Below, piece by piece: positions 45,905-58,202 of a stretch of DNA of 64,000 nt. The notes beneath the pieces are model-generated. The model saw only the letters and a program-made list of their open reading frames with translations. It was not told the origin of the DNA and ran no database searches. Source of the stretch: Megalopta genalis (Eukaryota > Arthropoda > Insecta > Hymenoptera > Halictidae); contig NC_135018.1 in the NCBI RefSeq assembly GCF_051020955.1, positions 24,889,271 to 24,953,270 on the forward strand, read 5' to 3'. Made by a program: the position numbers and the translations under genes. How positions within the stretch are numbered: the stretch's first letter is position 1; each line of letters opens with the position of its first letter.

Positions 45905-48900
45905 TATGAAAATTAGAAATATGTTTCTGTCGTATCTGAGTGTTATTTTGAACAGCAAACGCGAATTCTTTCCTCGAGGTTCGCCTGTGACTCAGCGTGG
46001 ACGAGGTACATAAATGCTTATCCAACAGAAAGCGGAGACGCTGCGTTCGAGTACGCCTGTAAATTATGTGACAATGTTTCAGCATCGTTACGAGCACCCG
46101 TACGCTTTTACAAGCCTTCGAACTTGACAATATTCCGTGGAGTTAATCCGACGTAGAGTGCATCTCGGTAAGCAAAATTTTGAATTCCAATCGGTTAAAG
46201 TATCTGTCGCCAATCCGTCCACCGAAATCAAATTCAATCGCTCCAGGAAACTGATCGAAACTACACCCACGCTTGCTGCTCGAACGTCGCATTTTCTCCG
46301 TGACAGAATTCCATTTAGTTCGCCTCTCGCGGTCGATGGAAATTTCCCAAAAGTTATCGAAAGGTGCCAACTCGTGGATCGATGATAGATTGTTACAGTC
46401 TGCTTTATCTCTGGTAGGTGTGGCGTATCTGACCGGCCAATAACGATTTCCCGATTATTTCTTTTTTTTCGCCGTTCACACCGCGATAAAGAGAAACACC
46501 GCAGTTTTTATCGACACCTGCGAGGTGTACCATTTATCTGTTCTCACGAGAGGGAAGTTGTTTCAGCTATTAAAACACTTCGCCAACCGCCATATTGTTT
46601 GGAAACCACTCGCCACGAGCCGAGGTAGATTCGTAGAGTTTTCTACCGGGTAATTCTCTTTGTTCAGTGTATAGAGGAAACGAGAAAGGATTGTTAACGA
46701 TGTTGTCCGATGTAAAAAGTAAGACAATAATACGTCACGCGTTTCGCTTCTAATTCGCAGCTACAGTCGATGCAGCACCTGTATTTAAAAAAAAAAGAAC
46801 GCGCGTCAACAATGTGACCTTTAGTTTTATTAATTAAGGTAAAAGAACCTATTATGAAACACCGCCCGATTTGTGAACATCGGGAAACAATAGCGCAAAT
46901 GATACAATAAAAAATAGACACGAAAGTGAATGTAAAAATACTATCCATATTTCTGAACATTGTTCTTCCTATATTCACTCGCAAAAAATACTGTTATATT
47001 ATATTAATACCCTTAAACATTAAGAACGGCTTACGTTAAATTTATAATGTTAATGTTATGTAGTTTAAAGTATACATGTGCCTTATCAGTGAATATGATA
47101 GAATGAAAGAGGAAATCAATTTCTGCATAAGCCTATGAAAATGTGAATGTAGAATATTTAAAAGTTAATTCGAACTCGATATTTAAAATATAATTTTACC
47201 TTTATTTGTAACATAATTAAATCGTTTGTTGGACGAAATAAATATTTATTTGTTTTTAGTTTTTCTACAGAGCCTGTCTACAAAAATGTGAACTCGAACG
47301 ACAGTATATGACAGTATGCAAATTTCATTTAGGTTTTCAAATAGAACCCGTGAAATTGTAACGATCACGCATACGTGACAGCGGCCTCCCATGAGAAATC
47401 GCGACGGACGCGTTAACGAATAAAAGTGGAGCAACATCCGATGCTCCTACCGATTTTAATCCGCAACAAGCACAGAGGGGAATTTTCACGAAATAAAAGC
47501 CGCGTGCGAAGGACGTACTTTATTACCACAATAATTATCGACGGACGAAATGTTTGAATCGCTGGGGAGTCGTATTTTCAATTATTACTTCCAAAATATT
47601 ACGTTTAGATCGTAATAAACGTTTTTAGGTCCTCCCATAATCTGCGTTTCAAGTGTGTACCACTAAACAGCGGGTTTCAAATCGGCGCTGCTTGTTGTTA
47701 TTAAAGTATAGTAAGTAGACTGCGGATCCTTGTGCAAATTTTCATTTTCATACGTCATATTATAGAAATTATAATTATAGAAAAGTTTGTAAAAAGAAAT
47801 TTTAAGAAGAAAAGAAAGCTGCTATTAGAGCAGTGTTTTGAAAGTTTGGGAATGACTGAACCCTTTATTTTAGTTGGCATGAGTACCATGAGTATTAGTT
47901 CTTATACTTCATTTTTTTATATATACTTTAATCGTATAAAATTCTAATATACTTTTTTTGTTCGAGAAGACGTGGAAAGCAAAACTTCATTTGGAATCGA
48001 TATCGACTTTCCACGTTGATAAATTAATTTCGAGAACTAATAATCTGAGGTCAATTACGATTTCTCGATAAAGTGGAAGCGCACGAAAAAATAACTGGAT
48101 TTATTGGCACGACGGCAATTAACGGTGCGATGTAAAAAGATCAGCGACAGTTAAACAAATTATCTCGGCTACGCTTTCGTAGCTAGCAAACGCGTGGGAA
48201 TCGCCACTTTTTCCCCCTCTTTTTAAGTAACGCCCACACAGACAATTCCATAAATATGTTGAAAATCTCGTTGTACGAATGAAGAACAGAGAAAAATTGC
48301 AGAAAGCATTATTATCTGATAACTTACGTTGATCTTTAAATGTTTGAACTGACCTCCGTTATCCAAAGAATCGAGAGATCTCTTCTTTTATGTCATCAAT
48401 TAATTCTCTCACATGATAGGAGCCAATATTCCTCGTAACAAAACGTAACAATCAATTAAGAGTAATTCGTAGCTAATTGCAATAATAATGTGTCAAGTAG
48501 AAAATTGGTAGTATTTACTTAGAATGTATAATACTTACTTAAATACTTGTAATTTAAATGGTGAAAGTTAATGAAATGATTGCGAAAATAGAGACTTCAA
48601 ACTTTATAATAAGTCTAAGTTTATGTATGATTCTCGAATTTTTCAAAAATAAAAAATTTGTGTTCGAATACTTTTCGGAACCACTTTCCTTTTCGTTCTT
48701 TTTTTATTACTATTTAAGTCGTCTAAAAAATTGCATTTGATAATTAAATCAGAGGAGTATGTTATAACATAAATAATTTACTAACATTTTATTGCAATTA
48801 TTGTCTGTGAATAAAAAAATATGAACTTCGGTAATTGAAAATTAACAATTTTAAAAAATTTAGGAGTGTTGTAATAGTGCTTTAAAATATGGATATAGCC

Positions 48901-51330
48901 CTGTACTTCGTTGAACAATGGTAAATTGTAGTACGTATTCCTGCACAAAGGTGCGATGGAAACAGCGCACAGTCGCTGATAGTATTTCGCAAACATTTAT
49001 GACTCAGAGCAACATAGTCCTTGCTCATTTTTTTTTTTGAATAAAAAGTGCGCGTAATTATCATCTCGTATACAAATTTACCAAGCGAGGATAGAAATCA
49101 CCGCAAATATTTATAAGCACGTCTGCACTTATCTGGACCTGAGTGGCATAAGATAAGAAAAGTAGGTCATATATTTCCGATTGACAATCGTAGTCATAAT
49201 TTTGATTCGAAAAGATCTTCTCACTTAATCAGGGATTTTATTGATAATCTGAGTTAAACTCTTCCAAATTCCACTGCGTGAAATAATTGTCGAACAAATA
49301 TGTTTTTTAACATACAATTCTCAGCTTTTGAAAAAGGAGAAAGACAGTAAAATTTTCAATTTTAAAAATTTCGTCTGCTTTATCCGCATAAGCTATGCAA
49401 ACGATTCTTACGTGGAATAGTATATATTTTTTGTAACATTATATACGTTTAAATATGTTTCTTCGACATTCGTAGAAACTGAGGATGTTGAAGAAAAACA
49501 ACTTCCAGATTCATGTTCAGCATACGAAAATCAATAGAATCATTTACTGGTTATCGAAACATAAAATTGACATCAATAATTGTTAACAACTGACCCGAGG
49601 AAAGTGTATTTTTATCGAGAATTTGTCGATAAGGTTAAAAATATATAAGACTATTTATCGGACACCAGAAAATGTAATAAAATGACTGCAGTCAATTCAG
49701 CATGGACATGAAATAAAGAAACTGGATCCGAAACTTGAGAAATATAGAATTCTTGAAATCATATTGTTGTCTGATATTCAAGCAAAGCTCCGTTAACGTG
49801 GGCGAGCTATATTGAACAATCAATATCCAATTATGGATGATTTAAAGCCGATTCTACAATGCTTCGACAATTGCATCGCGATCAAAGACGGTTATTCTTA
49901 TAGATCCTCCTCTTTCGCTGATCGAATATCTTAGAACTGAAAAGCCTCGAAATAATAAGAGGATATTAACCAGCATTGTGCTCTCCCGGTAGATCGGAAG
50001 CGAATCGAGTGTACAATTCCGCTGGAATTTAATTCGTCCTTGCAACCTGATCATCCAGAAAATTACGTCTCTTACTCTAGTATGCAAAGCGGAAATTCAA
50101 TATTCAATGCACCGACGTTAAAATATCAGAGCGATAATGGCGTTTCGCGTTTCATCGATTGAGAATGTAAGGACGCAGAGAATACGAGGCTGTGTCTAAA
50201 AAGTAATGAGATTGGATGCGGTACTTCGATGGCTGCTTGCCGTATAAATAAGAAATTAACAATACCTGAATCGTGTACATATGTATCAGCCGTTTAAAGC
50301 AAAAGTGTCAATTTTTGTTACAGCTAATTTGTGGTCAACAATCAGTTTCACAACTAACACATTAAACAAAATTTGTGTTTCCTATGGAGTGAAAATCTAT
50401 TGACGCTTTGAAAATCTCAAATATTAGTTCTTTCGAATAACTCCATAGACCGCTATAACATTACAGAGAGATGTATTAGATGATTTCAAGGTAACTAAAA
50501 ATCGAAAAAATAAAGTTAAAATATCTTCTAAAGTAATCCGTTTTCGACCAATGTGGCCTAATACATTTTTGTAGAGAATAAAATATAAGCAACCTTGAAA
50601 TCGTCTCAACGCCTCCACTTACGAAGTACACACGTAATACCGAATCATGCATCATCTGACACGATTTAAGTCTGTCTAGTAAAATTTTGTTCTTCAGTTG
50701 TTTCAGAGATATGGCTGGGCTCAGTTCCGTGAAACACCCTGTATAGAATAGATTTCGTGCGTGTACCGCGCCGAAACGACTGCAAATGTGCACCGTTCGA
50801 AGTATTATTCCACCGTAATCTTATCAAAAGCGTTATCTGAATCTCGCTTGTAAAATCCTATTATCCCCTACTTTTCTCGCGTCGATACGTTGTTCCGTGA
50901 CAGTTGCGGTTTGTTGGGAGACAACGAACGCACTGCTCGCCCGAAATCTCTATACACCGCATATACACATGTATCCCGCAGTTCTGCGTTCTGTTTGATC
51001 GAAGACTACCTTATCTGATGTTTCAAGAAAGATCGTTTACCAAAATTACGCCGCACAAATATTTTCACACCGATCCCTACTCGATACACCGAGGTAAACC
51101 AGAGAGTATTCTACATGCCATTGTGCAATTTTCATACCCCGTGATTCTGGTTTAACGATTCTATTTGATAATTTTATTGTAGTATTGGTGCAGATATCGT
51201 ATCGAGAACATGGAAATATACAGTGGAACGATCCGATGATTTATGATTTTGTGTTTCAATGTGTTTGATTCTTATATTTAATTCAACAGATAATCATGGA
51301 AGGTCATCGTAACATACTTTGTGATTTGTA
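45905..51330. other. No gene supported
   Basis: A 5.4-kb stretch. CpG-richer patches lie at 46100-46640, 47340-47560 and 50880-51140. A solitary AGACTGCGGATCCTTGTGC repeat end is at 47717, and an ACACCCTGTATAG transposon-type end is at 50733-50746. No exon, RNA gene or array recognised. Confidence 0.45.
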
Positions 51331-51333
51331 TCG

Positions 51334-51543
51334 ATGACAGATGCAATGAGTTCACTGTATCTAAAAGGCAATCAGCGTATCGAAACACAACGGATGAAAA
51401 CTTATGATTTGTCAACAGATGACAAACAAACTATTGTTTCATTAATCGAAAGCTTTGATGATTCAGAATTTCTAGGACCGTCTAAAGTAATTGGACTTAC
51501 ATTGATTGAGTCATCCAAGTTATTTTCATTTACCTCTGTATGA
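51334..51543 (+). CDS. Candidate short coding segment, unknown product
   Basis: A 69-codon frame starting MTDAMSSLYLKGNQRIE and ending SSKLFSFTSV. Its composition is protein-like, with mixed acidic, basic and hydrophobic residues (DDKQTIVSLIESFDDSEF) rather than AT-driven. No family is recognised, no intron signals were confirmed, and it ends only a few bases before a piggyBac-type MITE. It could be a chance frame, an exon fragment or part of an old transposon. Confidence 0.2.
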   Translation: MTDAMSSLYLKGNQRIETQRMKTYDLSTDDKQTIVSLIESFDDSEFLGPSKVIGLTLIESSKLFSFTSV

Positions 51544-51546
51544 TTC

Positions 51547-51733
51547 TTTAATCCCTCTTGTACTCGAGGCTATTTTAACTCCAAAACATAATTCTTTCAT
51601 TTGATACATATGAAATTGAGCTTATACCACACTTATACTATTATCGGTTCATCACATATTACCTTCAATGATATCAAAATTTTTTTTGAAAAATCACTTA
51701 CAGACCCCTCATAGTTGAATTCGATGGGTTTAA
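51547..51733. mobile_element. piggyBac-type MITE (CCCTTTGCACTCGA family, decayed)
   Basis: TTTAATCCCTCTTGTACTCGAGGC to GAATTCGATGGGTTTAA. The interior CATATGAAATTGAGCTTAT matches the copies at 10961 and 40051. Confidence 0.75.
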
Positions 51734-52964
51734 ATATTAAAACTGGCGCTTTAAAGCCTAAAACGGAAACATCAAGACAGTTTTAATGCTAGCGATGCCA
51801 AATTGGTTAAAATGACTGCTTTCAAATTTTTTATTTTACGATGATTAAAATTGTAAAGTCTCATTTGGAGGCAATTATCGGATTTGCCTATTTATTCGGG
51901 CATATTTCGTGATAAAAATCGTGCATTGTCTAGTTAAATGCTATTTTGTTATTTTTACAGTGCAATACCGATTGCTGTAAAAAGTCAGTTTTAATCATAC
52001 CAGTGAAAAGTTCATTACTAGAACTAACAGACCAGTTCCCTCGATGTAGTAGAGTAATCAACAGTTACCTGAGTGTATTTGTTAATGTCATGCTTTCTAT
52101 TTAATTAATATTACAGTACTCTCAATATTTCAACTTTCGAGACCTCTCCAGAGAATCTTCCGGTGTTATTTTTTTGTGCTAACAAAGTGATATAAACGAA
52201 TGGTAACACAGACACAACCGAGGTCTAGTTCGAACCAGTTAGTGCAGGAGAAACAGGAGAATGAAAAACAATGAACAGTATGTGCTGCGTAGCAATACTG
52301 ATTGAGATTCCAGACGCGATTATAGGGAGCACTGACTGAGATTAAGCAATCGCTTCTTTGGTCGACGACGTCTTGTGTCTCATCCGCGATCATTTTGAAT
52401 ATCCATTAGGCACCAAACTATTTTACAACAACAGAATCATGTTACATTACACGGCGATAATAACAGTTTAATTAGGATTTTTAGATTTTCTTTCTACACC
52501 AGCGTGTATTGTAGGTGTGTCAGGTGCTTCGTCTTGTTGTCTCCTACCGTTAATTTGTAATCATTTAAAATATAACAATAAAAATAGACATAAGATAAAT
52601 CTTCTTCCTCGGTTTAAACATATTTAAATATTCTGAACTGAAAAATATTTCCATATTTAAGAGGATTTATGAAATCCTTTTAATTAAATTTTATACAATA
52701 AACGTTCCTGTAACTTTTGTAGCTAATGCACGAACAATTCTACAAGCGAAACATCATAGAAATTGTCATGTTTTTCACGAGGAATATACTCGTCGTAGAT
52801 AGCTAAAGCGTAGAAGGTGTGCCGTCTATTCGTCGCGGAGCGTACACATATATGGACATCCCGTATTCAGAAAATATTTTTGTCCGACCCATTTCCCCGG
52901 TTTCCGGAAACCAACCGTAATGGGAAAACTGCGATCATCTCCTGTCGACCCAGCACGCAGACGA
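51734..52964. other. No feature recognised
   Basis: AT-rich. A weak CGTGCATTGTCTAGTTA repeat end lies near 51920. Confidence 0.4.
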
Positions 52965-53729
52965 TACAGTAACTTCAAAATGTATTCGCACGCTTTTCCG
53001 ATTTTCAAAAAATGATATTTTGATTCTTATAACTTCGAAATAAGGGTGACACCACGGAGAACCTACACTCATTTTGAAGCTTCGGAGCTTCTGTAATCGA
53101 TCGTTTATTCTTTTCTAAGATATTTTTACGTGATATGCCAACAATTTTCCGATAACACTACGAACTATCGACCCTTAAACGCGACTCATGTATATTGTTT
53201 TATAATAGTGACGAGACTGGATTTACTCAAATTTTTATACGATTTCTGTTATAAATTCTCGTACAAACATTTCTATTAGGTAAACAAATCAGAAACCAGT
53301 CAATTTGATCGATTTGGAAGCTGTAGCGTTAAACACGTATCTATTTGTAGCATTTCCCTGAAAAATCGTGTCTTCGGACAGAAGTCCGTTGTATTACGTA
53401 AAAACATGTTATCGGACTAACAAACTAGGAGTGCGAAAGTAGAGTCTTCAAACTTAAAAATGAGCCCAGACTTACTGTTATGCGGCCCATTTTTACGAAA
53501 TTACAATAGTTCGTACATCGACAAATGTCCGATTTCGATGAATTTTTTCGATGAAAAAATTTCTATTCTTTTTTTCTTCTATTACAGCCAATTGTAATTC
53601 TTGCAGAATTTTATTGAATCATTGTCTAGTAAGCCAATCAGTCTGCCATCTGAAAAAAATTCACGTGATTTGGTCCAATTTTTAAAAGGCATCAAAAGGA
53701 GTTCGATCACTTTACAGTGAGCTACTGTA
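52965..53729. mobile_element. Tc1-like element relic, TA-bordered
   Basis: The left end TACAGTAACTTCAAAATGTA and the complement of the right end TACAGTAGCTCACTGTAAAG share the TACAGTA start and the style of Tc1-like elements. The right part (AAATTCACGTGATTTGGTCC, TTTTTAAAAGGC) parallels the 10929-11864 family. There is no transposase frame, and the arms are only weakly alike. Confidence 0.5.
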
Positions 53730-53834
53730 TACGGTCAAACATATTTCCGCCAGAATTGGAGTTAACGGATTGCGTTCTAGAGTAATAATCGAGCAGTAAT
53801 GAATTCGGTTAAAAATCGGATAGAGAACATCAAT

Positions 53835-53865
53835 TTAACACTAAACCTATACCGTCCGGTTTCGA
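53835..53865. mobile_element. Solitary piggyBac-type terminus
   Basis: TTAACACTAAACCTATACCG equals the terminus of the piggyBac relic at 60709-61680 (complement TTAACACTAAACCTACCGAC). No partner end was found within 1 kb. Confidence 0.6.
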
Positions 53866-54101
53866 ATTTTTGGTTTCACAATTCTTGAAGCGATAAAGCT
53901 GCTTCTATTAGAATTCGTTGAATATATTTCTTTATTCAGGCGCCGCACGCTATTATAAAAATTCTGGAAAATTTTAATGAATTCAATCTTTTAATTTTTA
54001 AAAGACGACACTTCTCAGTTGCTCTTAGACCTCGGCACGTTTACTGCTGAGCATCGACAATTCTTCGATCATCGGAGTTTTGATGTGCAAATACAACACT
54101 T

Positions 54102-54231
54102 TTTGGCGCAGCTGTATTTTCGCGTGATGCGCCATCAATGTACAACAACGATCCGCTCGTGACATAAGATTCGATATCCGTCCACGGGTTATTTAAACTG
54201 ACGCTATTGTAGCGTTACGTCATTTTGGCGG
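54102..54231 (+). promoter_or_regulatory. Promoter-like cluster (E2F-like and CRE-like sites)
   Basis: TTTGGCGC at 54102-54109, TTACGTCA at 54215-54222 and TTTTGGCGG at 54223-54231 lie in CpG-rich DNA just upstream of a candidate first exon. Each motif is short, so chance is possible; the order and spacing to the ATG are what make it notable. Confidence 0.3.
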
Positions 54232-54243
54232 CACCTAGTCGCG

Positions 54244-54380
54244 ATGGAATTCCGCGGAACACGTCCGAAGCGCAAAATGAAGCGGAAAAGAAGACAGAAC
54301 TATGCTCCGGTGTCAAATCGCGCGGTGATTCTCGTTAACGAAACACATCCGAAAGATGACACGCCGGTATTTCCAGTCAG
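54244..54380 (+). CDS. Candidate first coding exon, unknown gene
   Basis: The ATG at 54244 opens MEFRGTRPKRKMKRKRRQNY and runs 45 codons, with a basic nuclear-localisation-like cluster (PKRKMKRKRR), to PVFPV. There TCAG|GTAATA forms a donor, and without splicing a TAA follows at once. It sits 13 bp after a promoter-like motif cluster. No homologous protein is recognised and no second exon was identified downstream; a chance frame is possible. Confidence 0.25.
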
Positions 54381-55980
54381 GTAATAACCAGTAATCGTCT
54401 GGTAATTTTTCCGCAAACACCGAGTCCGGGAATGATTCTCCGCAGCTTAATCAATTTCGGATTTCGCGGAGATCGTAAAACGGCGTCGAAGTGTCGACGA
54501 CTGAAAGCGTTTATTAAACTATCTTTGCACCGGATGAGTCACCCCACTTTTATCTCAGGAGAAAGGTAGATAACGCGTTCGAGGAACGAGAGTACAATGA
54601 AAAAGAATATTTAAGCCGATTGCTCCAACTTCATCCGCCTACATCTACTGTTTGATCTGACTATGAAGCGACGTACTGATTTAGCGATGTTTTCATATCT
54701 GATTTCATTTTTAGGCACAACGTGGCAAAAGCCTCTCCCCAATCGTTTATTTATCTATTTATTCATCTGTTCACAGGAAAAACCTTTTGGTACGAAAAGA
54801 AGGTAACACTCGAATTGTTATTGCATTTGATATTGATCGAAGAGAATTAGAAAAGTTTGAATACTTTCATAATCGAATATACAAGCCTCAAAATGATACA
54901 AAACGCAAGCCGATCTCGTCCGTTGTTTCTATCTCCATCTATTAAATGCAAGGTGGGGTTCCTACCTATAATTTTCGCGACGTCTCGCAGTTTTGTTCGT
55001 CGGCGTACTTGCTCGTGTATTCTGTATCGCGCTCGTCTTCGTCGCGAGAGCTATTTTGTGTGCGCGATTGTCTCCAAACGGCAGGCGTTATCGATTCACC
55101 CGACGTGCATTATTGAGTGTTTGATCGTTCGTAATAACTCTTTCTCCTGTGTCAAAATAGCGGACGATTGGATGCAGCCTATTGAGGTCAACCGAACGCT
55201 TTCAGAAAACGAGGAATTCCTTTGCTGCGCCGTCGAAAAGCAGTTCACTGCGCCGCTAATCTAATATACCGATTCGTACGATTTCCGTTCGCTGATTCAT
55301 GCTTTACACGCACTCGCCGGACGGCTCGTGGTCTCTTTGTCGAGATAAACTTCGTTTCCTGCCCTTCGTTTCGGATTGTGCAGAGACCCTCGATACGAGA
55401 CTCGTTTCTCAAAAAAAAAAAAAAAAACGTGAGTCTCGGCTGAGAACAGTTTTATTCGAACATGCGTGTGTAAAAAGTAAGATAAAATAGATCGGGAAAG
55501 CAAAGATTGTTACACATAACTTCCTGTAACGAAATGACGCGTCAACCTGATATTTTATTGCACGTTTTACTTCTTCCTTCGAGTGCAATGAAAGTAATGC
55601 GAAATTTTTTTATCGAAAACTACGTTTCTCATCATAAGTATTATACTGTTCTATTACAGTATGTTTATCCATAAACCAGTAATTTAGATAAAAAGCAAAC
55701 TTATCTAAACTACAGGAATAAAAAGGAAACTTACTCCTGTTATGAATTCATAAATAATTAATAAATAACTCGTGTTATTCTATATATGCACACTTAAGAA
55801 CGTTAATAATTTACCTTTCAGAAATAGAAAAGAAACACAAAAATTCCGTAAATCAAACAGTACTTGTGCACTGCCTGCTTTTTATAGTAAGTGCAAAAAA
55901 CATGAAGTTACAAGAAAAAAAAACAATTTAAAAGTCCGTCTGTAAACTCTAGAATCTAGTCTTTTTTATCCATAGCGATA
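54381..55980. other. No gene confirmed; CpG-rich stretch 54900-55400
   Basis: An open frame at 54857-55264 (+) of 135 codons lies in a CpG-rich stretch. No family is recognised and it may be a compositional effect. A run of 16 A lies at about 55411-55426. The rest is AT-rich. Confidence 0.4.
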
Positions 55981-56359
55981 TTAACCGTTTGAGTCCTAAG
56001 CAGCGCGATCGCGCTGTTGAGATTTTATGTCGAGAATTATTGTGGACAGCTGACGGTGCGTTACCTATTGTCGAAACGCGCTCAGATTTACTGAAGCAAG
56101 TACATCACAAAGCTCCTTTTAATATAAATAGTACATTTTACAATAGGTAGAATAATACTATAATAATGCAATAATACATTACAAGATACAAATTTTTAAT
56201 TCATTATTATTGCGCCGCTTGGTATTTCTCGACATAAAATAAAACAAGCGCTATCGCGCTGCTTGAGTCTTTTCGTACTCATTTAGAGAAAGCGCGGTTG
56301 CGCTGTTTGGGATTCTTCGACAGTGTTTTTTCAATACCCCCTGGGACTCAAACGGTTAA
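55981..56359. mobile_element. TTAA-flanked piggyBac-type MITE with GCGC palindromes
   Basis: TTAACCGTTTGAGTCC to GGACTCAAACGGTTAA are perfect inverted ends with TTAA at both sides (379 bp). The interior carries AGCGCGATCGCGCT at 56002, AGCGCTATCGCGCT at 56247 and AGCGCGGTTGCGCT at 56290, a subterminal repeat on both sides. No coding frame. Confidence 0.95.
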
Positions 56360-57098
56360 TATCTGCATGTAGGTAAAACATTGACAGCGCTACAAAGAAA
56401 CATGGTAGACATGAATAACATTTTTCTTACGGCCGGAGTACGGGCAATATTATGACGTGATATGATTGAATAAAAAAAAATCTACGAACAAATCTCTCAT
56501 GGTTTCTTTCGTAACATGACACACGCTCCTAAATGTGCAATTACGTCAGTTACTAAATCCAAACTTATAAACACCTTTTTACTTCCGTGCAGCGCTTCCA
56601 AATTAATCAATATCGTTTCTTCGTATAATGGATCACTAAAAAGTGCGTGGATTACATTAATTTGTTACGTCCTTATTGAAAGTTATATAAAATAAAATGA
56701 GCCGAATGTAAAGGTAAAGAAAATATATCGTACGTTGAACGTCGTGTACCGACGCGAATCACTCTTCTATGAACCATAATCTCCGATTAGATTTCTAGAG
56801 AAATCGTATGTATATAATTGGTGGAGCAATTAGACAATCTAATCTCACGGAATGAAATGTACACATTGATGTCATGTCGTACACGTATGCCACGAAGTAT
56901 TCACGTTCAGATCCGAAAACGGATACAAATATTTTGCCGTACAATTAGATGAACTCATTGTCAGACTCTGCTAAGAATTCCAGACCTTGGTCAATTGTAC
57001 AATTGGTGGTTCGTATCATCTAATCTGTAAACAATTTTATTCTTGATCCGAATACTTCTTATCGTATCGTCAATAGTACAGTTTTGAAAATGTGTTGG
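56360..57098. other. No feature recognised
   Basis: AT-rich DNA. Confidence 0.4.
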
Positions 57099-57347
57099 TT
57101 AACACGTTCCGTGCCGAGCTTTTTTTACTCGAATCTTCACACTTTGATATTTTACTAAAACTTGATGTATTACGTGCAATTATTAATTCTCGTACACATA
57201 ACAACGTAACAAAAACTTATCAACGCCCATTCTTGCGGTGGAAATTGATTCTTCGGTTCTAAATTTCTTGTAAACAATTTGTTCAGTTCACTAAGTAAAC
57301 ATGCAAGCGTGTACCATCGATGGTACACGTGGCACGGAACGTGTTAA
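57099..57347. mobile_element. TTAA-flanked piggyBac-type MITE (CACGTTCCGTGCC)
   Basis: TTAACACGTTCCGTGCC to GGCACGGAACGTGTTAA are perfect inverted ends with TTAA on both sides (249 bp). A small palindrome GTACCATCGATGGTAC lies near the right end. Non-coding. Confidence 0.95.
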
Positions 57348-57542
57348 TGTTGTTGCTTGCTTGATCAGGTATATGTTTTATGATAGAGAAAGATTTTTTC
57401 TACTAATGTCACTCTGTATTGCAATTGGCTTACATAGATTTTCCTGTATTGTTGTAAATAATTATGCTGTTCAATAATACAGTGTTCAGCAATCCTAGAA
57501 ATAATTTTAGATAGCATTTTTGCATCTTTTATGAAAAATATA

Positions 57543-57606
57543 AGGTCTGTACGAGGTGCGGAAGACGACATGTAAAGAACATAGGATCTGTACGAGATAC
57601 GGAAGC
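57543..57606. repeat. 41-bp tandem duplication
   Basis: GGTCTGTACGAGGTGCGGAAG and GGATCTGTACGAGATACGGAAG sit about 41 bp apart, with similar preceding AT-rich sequence. Confidence 0.85.
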
Positions 57607-58202
57607 AGTCACCGAGAGATTAATCACGCGCAATTAACAATACAGTGTTTTGTCGCGAAAAAAATTGCCACTTGAGATGTATGCTCCAGATAGAAAAATT
57701 ACCAAGTAACAGTATTATAATTCGGAACATGATAAGGTAACTCGATTTTCTTGTAATTCTCGACAACGTGATTTCATGCTGACGCGAAAAACGTGATCGA
57801 GAAGATCGCTAAATCTCGAAGCTCCCACGGGTAATGACGTAATCGTGACGCCTTCCAATTCGTCAGAAAGCCACTGTCGTGTACTATTATGTCTTCTCGT
57901 AAGCCGCAGTTAAAAAGAAGCCTTTGACGTGAACCTACATTCTTACTTCTAACGCTCGCGTGGAAATGCAGTTCTTAACGCGACGTATATTCCGTTTCTT
58001 GTCGGAGAAAAATTCATTTGAAACCCCGTTACACAGTAATTTATGTCATATTCCGATATTGACGTATTTATTTATATCAATAATTGTTAATCTTTTTATT
58101 GTTAATCGGAGAAAAATTCATTTAAGATATTTCTAAACATTATCTGTCGATCGATATCACATTGAAACATTCATTTGTACAAACAACTTTTGTTTTATCT
58201 AG
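57607..58202. other. No feature recognised
   Basis: A modestly CpG-rich patch (57770-58020), no gene seen. Confidence 0.4.

Noticed and set aside
46694..46984. 96-codon cysteine- and isoleucine-rich frame as a membrane protein
   Set aside because: No signal beyond hydrophobic AT-driven codons, and no supporting exon structure.
54857..55264. 135-codon plus-strand frame as a gene
   Set aside because: No family recognised, CpG-rich context, no splice or start evidence.
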